Assembly (NCBI RefSeq): GCF_022601685.1
Contig: NZ_JAKUML010000002.1
Span: 62,001 to 126,000 of the forward strand
DNA from: Acinetobacter sedimenti
Lineage (GTDB): Bacteria; Pseudomonadota; Gammaproteobacteria; Pseudomonadales; Moraxellaceae
DNA: 64,000 bases
Direction: 5' to 3'
The notes under the pieces were generated by a model that ran no database searches, was not told the origin of the DNA, and saw only the letters and a list, made by a program, of their open reading frames with translations. The position numbers were made by a program, and so were the translations under genes. Positions 55,731 to 64,000 of the stretch are shown here, in pieces. How positions within the stretch are numbered: position 1 is the stretch's first letter; every line of letters begins with the position of its first letter.

Positions 55731-58700
55731 ATGAATGCAGGATTAATTCTAGGCATATTAGCTATTTACGTACTTATTTTATTTGCGTGCGCTTTTTATG
55801 GTGAACGCCATGCCAGTCGATTGAGCCCTCGTGGTCGGATGATTCTCTTTAGTCTAACACTCGGGGTCTATTGCTCATCTTGGACCTTTTATGGCGCAAC
55901 TGGTGCGGCTGCACGTGATGGTATTATCTATCTGCCGATCTACCTCGGTCCGCTACTTTTTTTGATTTTTGGCTATGATATCTGGCGACGTTTGGGACGT
56001 GTCCGTCAGTATCATACTGTGACCTCGATCGCCGATTTTATTGCAGCACGTTATGGCAAGATGGGCTCGCTTGCGACATTGGTGACTTTACTTGCGGTCT
56101 TGGCAATTTTGCCTTATTTGGCATTGCAACTGCGTGCCATCGCCATGAGTACCAATATCATTCTTGAGCAACACAGTAGCCCATTTGCTGTGACCAATAG
56201 CGTCTTGCTGTTGACTGGTCTGCTTGCCATTCTCGCCATGTTGTTTGGGACAAGGCGCATCGCCAATACCGAACAACACGGCGGTTTAATGCTTGCTGTG
56301 GCGTTCGAGTCTTTTGTCAAACTATTTGCGTTGATCGCTGTGGCAGTGTTCTTTTTATTTGCATCAAAAGACAATCTGCATCAAGTCAGTCGTGACGTTG
56401 CTGAAACGGTCAATCTTGTACAACAAGTCGGTGTGCCTGATACTTTTTGGATTCAGACGCTACTTGCTGCATTGGCAATGATTTGTCTACCTCGTCAGTT
56501 CCACGTCGCTGTGGTTGAGCTGAAAGATGAAAACCACATCAATGGCGCACGGCATTGGTTTGGTGCGTATTTGATTCTCACCATTTTGGCGATTATTCCA
56601 CTTGCCAGTTGGGCGATTCATGCACCGAGCAATGTACTTCCTGTTGCTGATGCTGCTGTGTTAATGCTCCCGATGAGCTATGGTAATGATTGGCTCACTT
56701 TACTTGCATTCTTAGGTGGATTTTCTGCATCAACGGGGATGCTACTGGTATCTTCTGTTGCCTTATCGATCATGCTCAGTAACGACTTGATCATGCCTGT
56801 GTTGTGGCGTTTTAACATCATCTCTCGTCATGATCCACGTATGCCACAGATGTTGAAATTGGTGCGTCGAATATCCATTCTTGCTGTGATGCTACTCGGT
56901 TTTTCTTTTTATCATTTCTTTGCAGATATCAATCAACTCTCTGTGTTCGGCTTGCTTGCCTTTAGTGCGGTGGCACAGTTTGCTCCTGCATTGATTGGTG
57001 GTCTTTATTGGCGTAGTGGTAGTAAGCAAGGTGTTTATATCGGTTTGATTGTGGGTTTTACCGTTTGGGTCTATACCCTACTCATGCCAACCGTGTTACG
57101 CAGTTTACCAACTGAATATCTTGCTTGGGGACAGCATATTCTTGATCATGGTCTTTATCATCAAGCGTGGCTACGACCTGAAGCCTTATTTGGTTTTAGC
57201 TCACTTGCACCGCTTACGCATGGCGTACTGTGGTCTTTGGGTGCAAATATGTTTTGCTACTACAGATTCTCACGGCGGTATCGTCCGAGTGTGGCAGAGC
57301 AAATCCAAGCGGAAAGTTTTTTCTTCTACGATGCAAAACCCTTACCAACTGTACCCACAGCACCAACGCATAGTACAGCGGTAGAAACCGTATCGAATCT
57401 CAAATATCTCGCTAATGAACAGGTTTCTCGTTTAAAAATCGCCGATCTGATCGCACTGTGTTCTCGTATCGCAGGGGAGCGAAGCACCAAGAACGCCTTT
57501 GAGCAATTCGCACGACAGCAAATGCTTTACCTAGATCCACAACAACTTGCCAATGGCATATGGTGGCGATTTAGCGAGCAGTTTTTAGCCAGTGCGATTG
57601 GTACAGCTTCGGCACGTACCCTGTTGACTACGGCACTGGTAGATAATGGTTTGGCGCTTGGACAAGTGGCGAATATTCTCGACCAAGCTTCACAGTGGCA
57701 ACGCTTTAATCAAAATCTGATCATGACCATGATCGACCATATGACGCAAGGTGTAAGTGTGGTGGATGCCAATATGTGCCTCGTTGCATGGAATAGCCAA
57801 TATCTGACGCTGTTTGATTATCCTAAAGAGTTGGTCTACGTCGGTTGCCCTGTTGCCGATCTGATTCGATACAATGCAGAGCGTGGAGAATGCGGTCCAG
57901 GTGAAGTTGAAGAACATGTCAATAAACGCATCAACTGGATGAAACAAGGCAGTGCGCACGAGTTTGAGCGAATTCGAGAAGATGGTCGAGTCATTCAGAT
58001 GCGAGGTAATCCAATCCAAGGCGGTGGCTTTGTCACCACTTATGCAGACATTACCGCTTTCCGTGAAAATGAAGCCATCCTTGAAGCACGTGTCAGTGAG
58101 CGTACTGCACAGCTTGAACACGCCTTAGATGAACAACATCTTGCGCTACAACAAGCAGACCAAGCCAATAAATCAAAAAGTCGCTTCCTTGCGGCAGCAA
58201 GTCACGACCTCTTGCAACCGATGCACGCCGCACGACTATTTAGTGCAGCATTAGAACAAAGTGCTTTTCACGCTGATGATCAAAAAACTTTGGAACAACT
58301 CGATCGTGCCTTGTTTGGTGCAGAAAGTATGCTCTCTGCGCTGCTCGATATTGCCAAACTCGAAGGTGGCTCGATCAAGCCAAATCGACGTGCTTATAAT
58401 CTGCAAGATTTACTCAGTGATCTGCGATTACAGTTCAGTGCGATCGCAGAGCAACGTCAGATTGAGCTTCACATTTATGATACGCACTTTTGGATTGATA
58501 CAGACCCGCAGTGGATACGTCGTATATTACAGAACTTTGTCAGCAATGCCTTGCGCTATACAGCTTCAGGCCGTGTAGTCGTCGGTGTGTTACGCAGTGC
58601 TAATCAAGACGGTCATATTCGTATTGGGGTTTGGGATACAGGACCTGGGATTCCTGAAGCGCAACAGCATAAATTGTTTACAGAGTTCGAACGTGGTGGG

Positions 58701-59255
58701 CATGAATCACCGTGGGGTGAGCAAGGCTTGGGACTAGGGCTTGCCATCGTCGAGCGTATGACCAATCAACTGCGCTATCTAGTCCAAGTCAACTCTCAAG
58801 TCGGTAAAGGCTCAAGCTTTATCTTAGAAGTACCGACGGTGGTGGCACCTGCGATACAACAAGCAACGCCAAGCAACTTCATCGCACCACAAAAATCTCT
58901 AAATATCTTATGCTTGGACAATGATCCAACCATATTAGATGGTATGCAAAATTTACTGCAAAAATGGGGCTATCAAGTCTATACCGCATTAGATACTTCC
59001 CAAGCTTTAGAGGTGATGAATAACAATGAAATCCATGTATGGCTGATTGATCAACATCTCAATGATGAGCAATATGGACTGGACTTTATCCAAAGCCATC
59101 AGCAAAAGCATATTCCAACGGCACTGATCACCGCAGATAGTGACCCTAATCTACCTGAAAAGCTTAAAGCAATGAACATTGCCTTACTGAAAAAACCACT
59201 GAAACCTGCTGCACTTCGAGCATTCTTATCAAGTATTAAACTGCAAAATCCATGA
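55731..59255 (+). CDS. crbS: SLC5-type transporter-coupled hybrid sensor kinase (CrbS/MxtR-like)
   Basis: A 1174-residue protein: an N-terminal SSF/SLC5 symporter-like domain of about 13 membrane segments (residues 1-515), a linker, a PAS domain (about 660-775, with ADITAF), a coiled coil, a histidine kinase with FLAAASHDLLQPM (phosphoacceptor His), QNFVSNALRYT (N-box), DTGPGIPEAQ and GLGLGLAIVERM, and a C-terminal receiver (about 1055-1170) with Asp in WLIDQHL. The architecture is that of CrbS (MxtR), which with CrbR (ErdR) controls acs and actP. Its position beside yjcH-actP supports this. The crbS name is my inference. Confidence 0.8.
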   Translation: MNAGLILGILAIYVLILFACAFYGERHASRLSPRGRMILFSLTLGVYCSSWTFYGATGAAARDGIIYLPIYLGPLLFLIFGYDIWRRLGRVRQYHTVTSIADFIAARYGKMGSLATLVTLLAVLAILPYLALQLRAIAMSTNIILEQHSSPFAVTNSVLLLTGLLAILAMLFGTRRIANTEQHGGLMLAVAFESFVKLFALIAVAVFFLFASKDNLHQVSRDVAETVNLVQQVGVPDTFWIQTLLAALAMICLPRQFHVAVVELKDENHINGARHWFGAYLILTILAIIPLASWAIHAPSNVLPVADAAVLMLPMSYGNDWLTLLAFLGGFSASTGMLLVSSVALSIMLSNDLIMPVLWRFNIISRHDPRMPQMLKLVRRISILAVMLLGFSFYHFFADINQLSVFGLLAFSAVAQFAPALIGGLYWRSGSKQGVYIGLIVGFTVWVYTLLMPTVLRSLPTEYLAWGQHILDHGLYHQAWLRPEALFGFSSLAPLTHGVLWSLGANMFCYYRFSRRYRPSVAEQIQAESFFFYDAKPLPTVPTAPTHSTAVETVSNLKYLANEQVSRLKIADLIALCSRIAGERSTKNAFEQFARQQMLYLDPQQLANGIWWRFSEQFLASAIGTASARTLLTTALVDNGLALGQVANILDQASQWQRFNQNLIMTMIDHMTQGVSVVDANMCLVAWNSQYLTLFDYPKELVYVGCPVADLIRYNAERGECGPGEVEEHVNKRINWMKQGSAHEFERIREDGRVIQMRGNPIQGGGFVTTYADITAFRENEAILEARVSERTAQLEHALDEQHLALQQADQANKSKSRFLAAASHDLLQPMHAARLFSAALEQSAFHADDQKTLEQLDRALFGAESMLSALLDIAKLEGGSIKPNRRAYNLQDLLSDLRLQFSAIAEQRQIELHIYDTHFWIDTDPQWIRRILQNFVSNALRYTASGRVVVGVLRSANQDGHIRIGVWDTGPGIPEAQQHKLFTEFERGGHESPWGEQGLGLGLAIVERMTNQLRYLVQVNSQVGKGSSFILEVPTVVAPAIQQATPSNFIAPQKSLNILCLDNDPTILDGMQNLLQKWGYQVYTALDTSQALEVMNNNEIHVWLIDQHLNDEQYGLDFIQSHQQKHIPTALITADSDPNLPEKLKAMNIALLKKPLKPAALRAFLSSIKLQNP

Positions 59256-59537
59256 ATCATCGATAAAAGTGCTGAGTAATGACATTTTTGTTCAGCACTT
59301 CTGTCGATCCAATCAACAAATCCGTTGTTTGAGCAATTTTTTAAGCTTAGATATGGCAAAAGTGCTTCTTTACTTAAGTGAACAATTGTACACTTTCTTA
59401 CAATTATACTAAGTTAATGATTTCAAAATATTAAAATACTCGAAAATACGTAGTTCATACTTTAGTCTAATATTATTGACTTTTTTCAAACACAACAATT
59501 AAGACATCCAATTCATTATGATTAGCAGGACGACCCC

Positions 59538-60299
59538 ATGTATATCTCTCCAAATCATCACCCTGATGCAATGCAAAGCTTACAACGTCAATATGCAGAA
59601 AACTCAATCTTGCCGACGATCGACTGGCAGAGCCTCTCTGCACAGCAACAGCTCACCCCTGCGCAAATCACGGCATTAGATACGATTTATCAAAGTGCGA
59701 TTCCACTTGCACTCACCGTCTTTAAACGCCTCAACTTTGATGTGTTTGCCCCTGCAGCATTTCACCCACAAGGTTTAGGACTATTTGATCAGCTGGCAAA
59801 ACAAGAAGAACGCTTTATCGAAATTCTCAGCAATGCTGCCGAAGACCTTGATCATGATACACGCCATCAGATTTGGAGCATGTTGCTTCGTGGTGGTGCG
59901 GTGCTCGTGTTTAAAGTGTGGCTGGGCTTGGTCAAAACTGGTCAGCTTGGCATTGACCTTGTACAGTTCGATGAGCTATCTGACTTGCTTTGGATCAAAA
60001 CCAAACCTGATACGCTTGCCAAAGCGCTGCGTGTCGATAGCGAGTCTAAGAATGAACATTTATTCTTGATTTATGAAGACAGCGTGTATTTGGATCGTTT
60101 TAACTGCTTAGAAACGGCACTATTGTTTAGTCAGCTTGGTGTCTATGACCCAGTGTTCCTGAGTATGCAAGATGAGCAAGTGGCACAATTCTTTATTGAA
60201 AAAGGCTTGGTGACTGAAGCGCAAATCGACGAACTGGAATGTGCAATGAATCCGCTAAACTGTGCTGATCAACGTGCAAAACAAGACTATCTTGTGTAA
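59538..60299 (+). CDS. Hypothetical protein, 253 residues
   Basis: A mostly helical, soluble-looking protein without signal or membrane segments. It lies between the hybrid kinase and the response-regulator gene. AGGA a few bases before the ATG at 59538 supports the start. I recognise no family. Visible features are a central Leu/Asp-rich helical part and the stretch HLFLIYEDSVYLDRFNCLE. Its place inside the putative acetate-sensing locus is suggestive but not evidence of function. Confidence 0.6.
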   Translation: MYISPNHHPDAMQSLQRQYAENSILPTIDWQSLSAQQQLTPAQITALDTIYQSAIPLALTVFKRLNFDVFAPAAFHPQGLGLFDQLAKQEERFIEILSNAAEDLDHDTRHQIWSMLLRGGAVLVFKVWLGLVKTGQLGIDLVQFDELSDLLWIKTKPDTLAKALRVDSESKNEHLFLIYEDSVYLDRFNCLETALLFSQLGVYDPVFLSMQDEQVAQFFIEKGLVTEAQIDELECAMNPLNCADQRAKQDYLV

Positions 60300-60372
60300 A
60301 AGCTGCCTTGTTTAAATGAATGATTGAATTTAAATGCGTTAAGGGGTTTGGGGACGAAGTCACCAATCTCAT

Positions 60373-60411
60373 AAAAAACATCGCACTGCCAAAGGTGGTG
60401 CGTTGTTTTTT
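60373..60411. terminator. Bidirectional terminator
   Basis: The arms AAAAAACATCGCAC and GTGCGTTGTTTTTT (one G-T pair) fit both the rightward hypothetical gene ending at 60299 and the leftward regulator ending at 60500. Confidence 0.8.
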
Positions 60412-60499
60412 AATACGGGAATAAAGCTTATAAACAACTGAATTTACTAATCTAAATATATCATTTAGCCATGACAGTAAAAAAATACGAAGAATATTT

Positions 60500-61147
60500 T
60501 TAGAACTTCGGCTCTTCGATGGTCAATGCCCCAATCGCTAAAACCGCTTGCGTACGATTTTGTACGCCAAGCTTACGGAAGATCGCCGTGACATGCGCCT
60601 TAATCGTCGCTTCTGATACATCTAGCTCATAAGCAATTTGCTTATTCAACAAACCTTCCGCCACCATCATCAAAACACGGAACTGCTGTGGCGTCAGCGA
60701 CTGAATCTTATCAGCGAGTTCGGTTTCACTGGCTGCACGTGGATCATTCGGATGATGCGCCAAGTTTGGTGGCAACCAAATATCACCCTCTAAAACCGCT
60801 TTGATCGCTTCGCCAATATTGGCAGGTGGCGCAGATTTTGGGATATAGCCCATCGCACCATGCGCAATCGAACGCTGAATAATATTGGCTTCTTCATGTG
60901 CCGATACGACGATGATCGGAATCGTCGGAAACTGCGAACGCACATGCACCAAAGCAGAAAAACCCGATGCACCCGGCAAATGTAAATCGAGCAACACCAA
61001 ATCAGGCTCTGCACCTGTTTCTAGGCGTTGGTACAACTCGGCAACGGATGCCGTTTCACTAATCGAAGCTTGTGGCAGATTATATCGAACCGCTTGGATC
61101 AAAGCATGTCGAAATAAGGGATGATCATCAACAATGAGAATGTTCAT
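60500..61147 (-). CDS. crbR: LuxR-family response regulator (CrbR/ErdR-like)
   Basis: A 215-residue regulator with receiver text NILIVDDHPLFRHAL, phosphoacceptor Asp54 in LVLLDLHLPGASG, the conserved Lys in GYIPKSAPP and a C-terminal LuxR helix-turn-helix (LTPQQFRVLMMVAEGLLNKQ, SEATIKAHVTAIFRKLGV). The conserved core starts at MNILIVDD, so the ATG at 61147 is preferred to upstream in-frame starts at 61165 and 61183. Together with the kinase gene at 55731 it is a likely CrbS/CrbR pair; the name is inferred from family and context. Confidence 0.82.
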   Translation of the reverse strand: MNILIVDDHPLFRHALIQAVRYNLPQASISETASVAELYQRLETGAEPDLVLLDLHLPGASGFSALVHVRSQFPTIPIIVVSAHEEANIIQRSIAHGAMGYIPKSAPPANIGEAIKAVLEGDIWLPPNLAHHPNDPRAASETELADKIQSLTPQQFRVLMMVAEGLLNKQIAYELDVSEATIKAHVTAIFRKLGVQNRTQAVLAIGALTIEEPKF

Positions 61148-61352
61148 AGAAAAATTTGGTTCCATCCAAAGAGCTGACGACAAAAGGGTATTTGTCGTTC
61201 ACCATAAAATACAATAAAAAGAATTGTTTCCGCTAGTTCTACCTACAATTATTTACATTGAATCAATTTTCATTGCATCGTCGCTTAACGTTGAACACAC
61301 ATTAAACCATCGCTCAAAAATAGTACTAATAAAATTGAAGCTTCATAATTGT

Positions 61353-63941
61353 TTAATTTATTTGCTTTAAAGCGGTGTTTGTTGTAGCTCTGATTTGATC
61401 TCTGACTTTAATATTTAAATTATCCTGTATCCACTGCTTATCTTTGTATTCCACCTCATGAAGATACAGATGCCCAACCACCAATTGACGCATTAAAGAA
61501 TAAACCAAGGTGTTGCTTTCATTTTCTTTTTTTATTTTCTTAATTAATGATTTTGGAATATCTTTTTGTATAATTAATCTAGAATATAAATTTATTAGAT
61601 TATAGGCAGGTGTATTTTTTTGATCTACGAGGTTTTCTGATATTTCTAATAATTGAGAATGTGCTGTAGATTTAGAAACCAATTGTATTATATACATACA
61701 AATACTAAAACAAACTTGGTGTATTATTTTTTCTGCAATTTTTACTGCATCATCACCTGATATTTTTTCTTTCTCAGATATAATGGATTTTATAAATTCT
61801 TTTAAATCACTTTCAGCATCTTTAAAAATATTTAAATAAAAGTTAAGAACTTTAAGCCCATTGTCATACCCAACCATTAGAATATCTTTTAGATCATCTC
61901 TATTGATCGAAGAATGCCTATTCTTGGCAATTTGACCTAATACCTCTATACTTTTGATAGAGGATGTAGCTTGTTGAAAAAGTGTAAAATCCAAAGATTC
62001 ACTTAGACTATCTTTTGTTATTTCAATTTTATCTTCATGAGATGTGAAGTTTATAAAATCAGAGTCTTCATCTGCATCCATTTTTCTGTACAGTAATTCT
62101 CTTTGCTCTTCTGAATTCTTATCTTCATATACTATTTTTTGAATTTCCTCTCCAAGCAAACCTTTAAAATCCTTAATAGCATCTAAATCCATATCAAATG
62201 ATCTCACACCATCCATTAAACATATAGCATGGCTAAGAATTTCTTGAAGGATGTTTGTTGAGCGTAAGTGATGAACCAAAAATATCAATATATTAGCTTT
62301 ATTTTCGTTATGCATATTTTTGCATAAAGAAATTATTTCAGGGTTTAACTCAATAGCATTATCAGCTAAATGCTTTGCACAGCAAAAATAATATAAGTAT
62401 TTTTGCGAGAATTTCATATTCAGATCATTCCCATAAACAATAACTCCAGAATCAAATAAAACATCTTTAATATTTCTCGGAGATATATACTTCTTATCGT
62501 ATTCAAATATTATTATTTTCAACTCCTCATCCGAAAAATACTCTAAATTATGAGAAAACAAATAATATGCCAAATATGATAAAAAATTTAAAATTCCATC
62601 CAAATCGTTTGTTAAGGATATTTTTGCTTTCTTCAACATCCCTGTAAGTAATACATAATAGCACTGACCATAAGATGTAAGCTGATAATTATTGCCAGTA
62701 CTCATATTTTCTAGGGTTTGTATTATTGTAAGAATATAAATTGGTCTAGAATCCATGATGTTTTTTTTCATTAAAGTATCAAAATGACTTGCCAAAGCAT
62801 CAACTTTCTTATACATCACATTATCTATTTTAATGATTTCATTGTCTTCACCTATTTCATACCATTTTTTATAGAGTTCGTTTCTTTTTGCATATCCAAA
62901 ATTGAGTATTTCTACTTCTTGAAATTTATATTTAAGATACTTATTGCTATTCATAAAAAATTTACTTTTATCTACGAATATAAAAACCTTAAAACAGGAA
63001 TCTGTGACTTTTCTTAAGAAATCATCCAAATATGAGTCTTTTAAGTTTAATTTTGAAAAATCATCAATCAATAAAATTGTTTTTTCTTTACTCAATTGAA
63101 AATTTAAGCCATATTTTTCATTAAATATACTAATCAGTTTTTCAAGTTCAGTTGTTCTATTATTTTCAAAATTCACTGTGACTGGATAGTAACCACTGTC
63201 CAAATAATCACTTGCTAGCCTCTTCATCAAAGATGTCTTGCCTGACTCCTCCCCCCCTAGAAAGTATAAAAAATCATATTTTTCAACTATCTCTTTAACA
63301 CTCCACTTATATTTATTTATTGCATTATTATCATCAACACATTTTATATCAGGATAAATAAAAATATCATTCAAACTTAAAAAGTCTTTTTTTGCATGCT
63401 TAATAACTATTCCTAAGTCATTTAGATAGCTTTGATACGAAGTTGTTTCTACACTCTTAGTGACCACGCTAAATGAATTTTTTTTTTCTAATTCATGTTG
63501 CATATTTTTTATTAACTTTGCCAACTCGTCAGAAACATCGGTATAAACATCATCTTCATCATCCCACTTGACTATAGGTTGAGCATCTTTTGGTTGACAT
63601 TTTAAATCTGAAAAGACCGTATGATCCCAGTTACACTTTCTCAAAATCACTGGAAATATATTTGCTTTTCCAACTTGACGTTGATCCAATGCATACTTTA
63701 ACTCTTTTTCAATACAGTAATCTGATGCTAAATAATCCGAACTAATCAGGCATACAAATATAGAACTTTTTTCTTGTGCATTTCGTATAGATTCGTTTAA
63801 AGACTCACCTGTTAAAATTTCACCGTCATGCCAAAGTTCAACTTGATAGCTACTTAAAATTGGTTTTATATACTTCAAGAATTTATTTTTATACTCATCA
63901 TCTTCATGACAATAACTTAAAAATATTTTTACTTCAGTCAT
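61353..63941 (-). CDS. TIR domain / P-loop NTPase protein, likely anti-phage defence
   Basis: An 862-residue protein encoded by clearly AT-rich DNA compared with its neighbours. Residues about 1-145 form a TIR domain (KIFLSYCHEDDEYKNKF, then SSDYLASDYCIEKEL and FPVILRKCNWD); Glu80 is placed like the NADase catalytic Glu of related TIR proteins. Residues about 220-330 form a P-loop NTPase of STAND/NACHT style, with Walker A GGEESGKTSLMKRL (Lys235) and Walker B KTILLIDDFSKLN. A helical region follows (DSRPIYILTIIQTLEN and after), and the last 300 residues are all-helical with no motif that I recognise, as expected for a sensor. The family suggests NAD depletion on phage sensing; that is inference. 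AAGG is about 10 bases before the ATG. Confidence 0.8.
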   Translation of the reverse strand: MTEVKIFLSYCHEDDEYKNKFLKYIKPILSSYQVELWHDGEILTGESLNESIRNAQEKSSIFVCLISSDYLASDYCIEKELKYALDQRQVGKANIFPVILRKCNWDHTVFSDLKCQPKDAQPIVKWDDEDDVYTDVSDELAKLIKNMQHELEKKNSFSVVTKSVETTSYQSYLNDLGIVIKHAKKDFLSLNDIFIYPDIKCVDDNNAINKYKWSVKEIVEKYDFLYFLGGEESGKTSLMKRLASDYLDSGYYPVTVNFENNRTTELEKLISIFNEKYGLNFQLSKEKTILLIDDFSKLNLKDSYLDDFLRKVTDSCFKVFIFVDKSKFFMNSNKYLKYKFQEVEILNFGYAKRNELYKKWYEIGEDNEIIKIDNVMYKKVDALASHFDTLMKKNIMDSRPIYILTIIQTLENMSTGNNYQLTSYGQCYYVLLTGMLKKAKISLTNDLDGILNFLSYLAYYLFSHNLEYFSDEELKIIIFEYDKKYISPRNIKDVLFDSGVIVYGNDLNMKFSQKYLYYFCCAKHLADNAIELNPEIISLCKNMHNENKANILIFLVHHLRSTNILQEILSHAICLMDGVRSFDMDLDAIKDFKGLLGEEIQKIVYEDKNSEEQRELLYRKMDADEDSDFINFTSHEDKIEITKDSLSESLDFTLFQQATSSIKSIEVLGQIAKNRHSSINRDDLKDILMVGYDNGLKVLNFYLNIFKDAESDLKEFIKSIISEKEKISGDDAVKIAEKIIHQVCFSICMYIIQLVSKSTAHSQLLEISENLVDQKNTPAYNLINLYSRLIIQKDIPKSLIKKIKKENESNTLVYSLMRQLVVGHLYLHEVEYKDKQWIQDNLNIKVRDQIRATTNTALKQIN

Positions 63942-64000
63942 TTCAAGATCACCTTATAATTTTTTGACTTCACTAAGTATGTATAGGAGTTAGAAAACCG

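Overview
The window looks like a chromosomal segment of Acinetobacter or a close Moraxellaceae relative. The evidence is moderate GC content by eye, recC-recB-recD as a compact operon, a two-domain PPK2-type polyphosphate:AMP phosphotransferase, paired genes resembling the FFLEELY-motif family, and E. coli-like blocks (ubiE-ubiJ-ubiB, glnK-amtB, dapA-bamC-purC, yjcH-actP). Most of it is ordinary housekeeping DNA. Genus-level placement is an inference from remembered gene families, not a database result.

Layout. 1-1.1 kb: start of pnp and complete rpsO, both leftward. 1.1-1.9 kb: a gene-free, structured stretch with palindromes. 1.9-11.5 kb: recC, recB and recD, leftward, with a striking array of DnaA-box-like 12-mers at the recB/recD junction. 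11.7-16 kb: a DUF697-like protein, the Pap kinase and two tandem paralogues. 15.9-19.3 kb: ubiquinone genes ubiE, ubiJ and ubiB. 19.4-24.6 kb: an expanded cre locus (creB, a DUF441 membrane protein, an internally deleted racemase, creC, creD) with an exact CreB tag before creD. 25-32 kb: xthA and pyrE, a scar of two broken genes, parE, an alpha/beta hydrolase and a 272-bp MITE-like element. 32-38 kb: dodecin, mutY, an M23 lipoprotein, recN, yqgE and ruvX. 38-48 kb: a beta-propeller-like protein, pgsA, a thioesterase, uvrC, glnK-amtB, ubiK, comM and a DUF445 protein. 48-51 kb: dapA, bamC and purC. 51-61 kb: a TonB-dependent receptor with a Fur-like site, then yjcH-actP beside an SLC5-type hybrid kinase and LuxR-type regulator resembling CrbS/CrbR (MxtR/ErdR), which suggests one acetate-use module. 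61.3-63.9 kb: an AT-rich gene for a TIR plus P-loop NTPase protein, the best candidate for horizontally acquired anti-phage defence.

Most unusual points: (1) eight DnaA-box-like sequences exactly 12 bp apart between recB and recD, plus three more at the same spacing at the recB stop; (2) the TIR-NTPase gene; (3) a roughly 190-bp dispersed repeat present twice in opposite orientation, each copy between convergent genes with the same end just past a stop codon; (4) the internally deleted racemase and the perfect CreB tag in the cre locus; (5) the MITE-like element with perfect 21-bp terminal inverted repeats.
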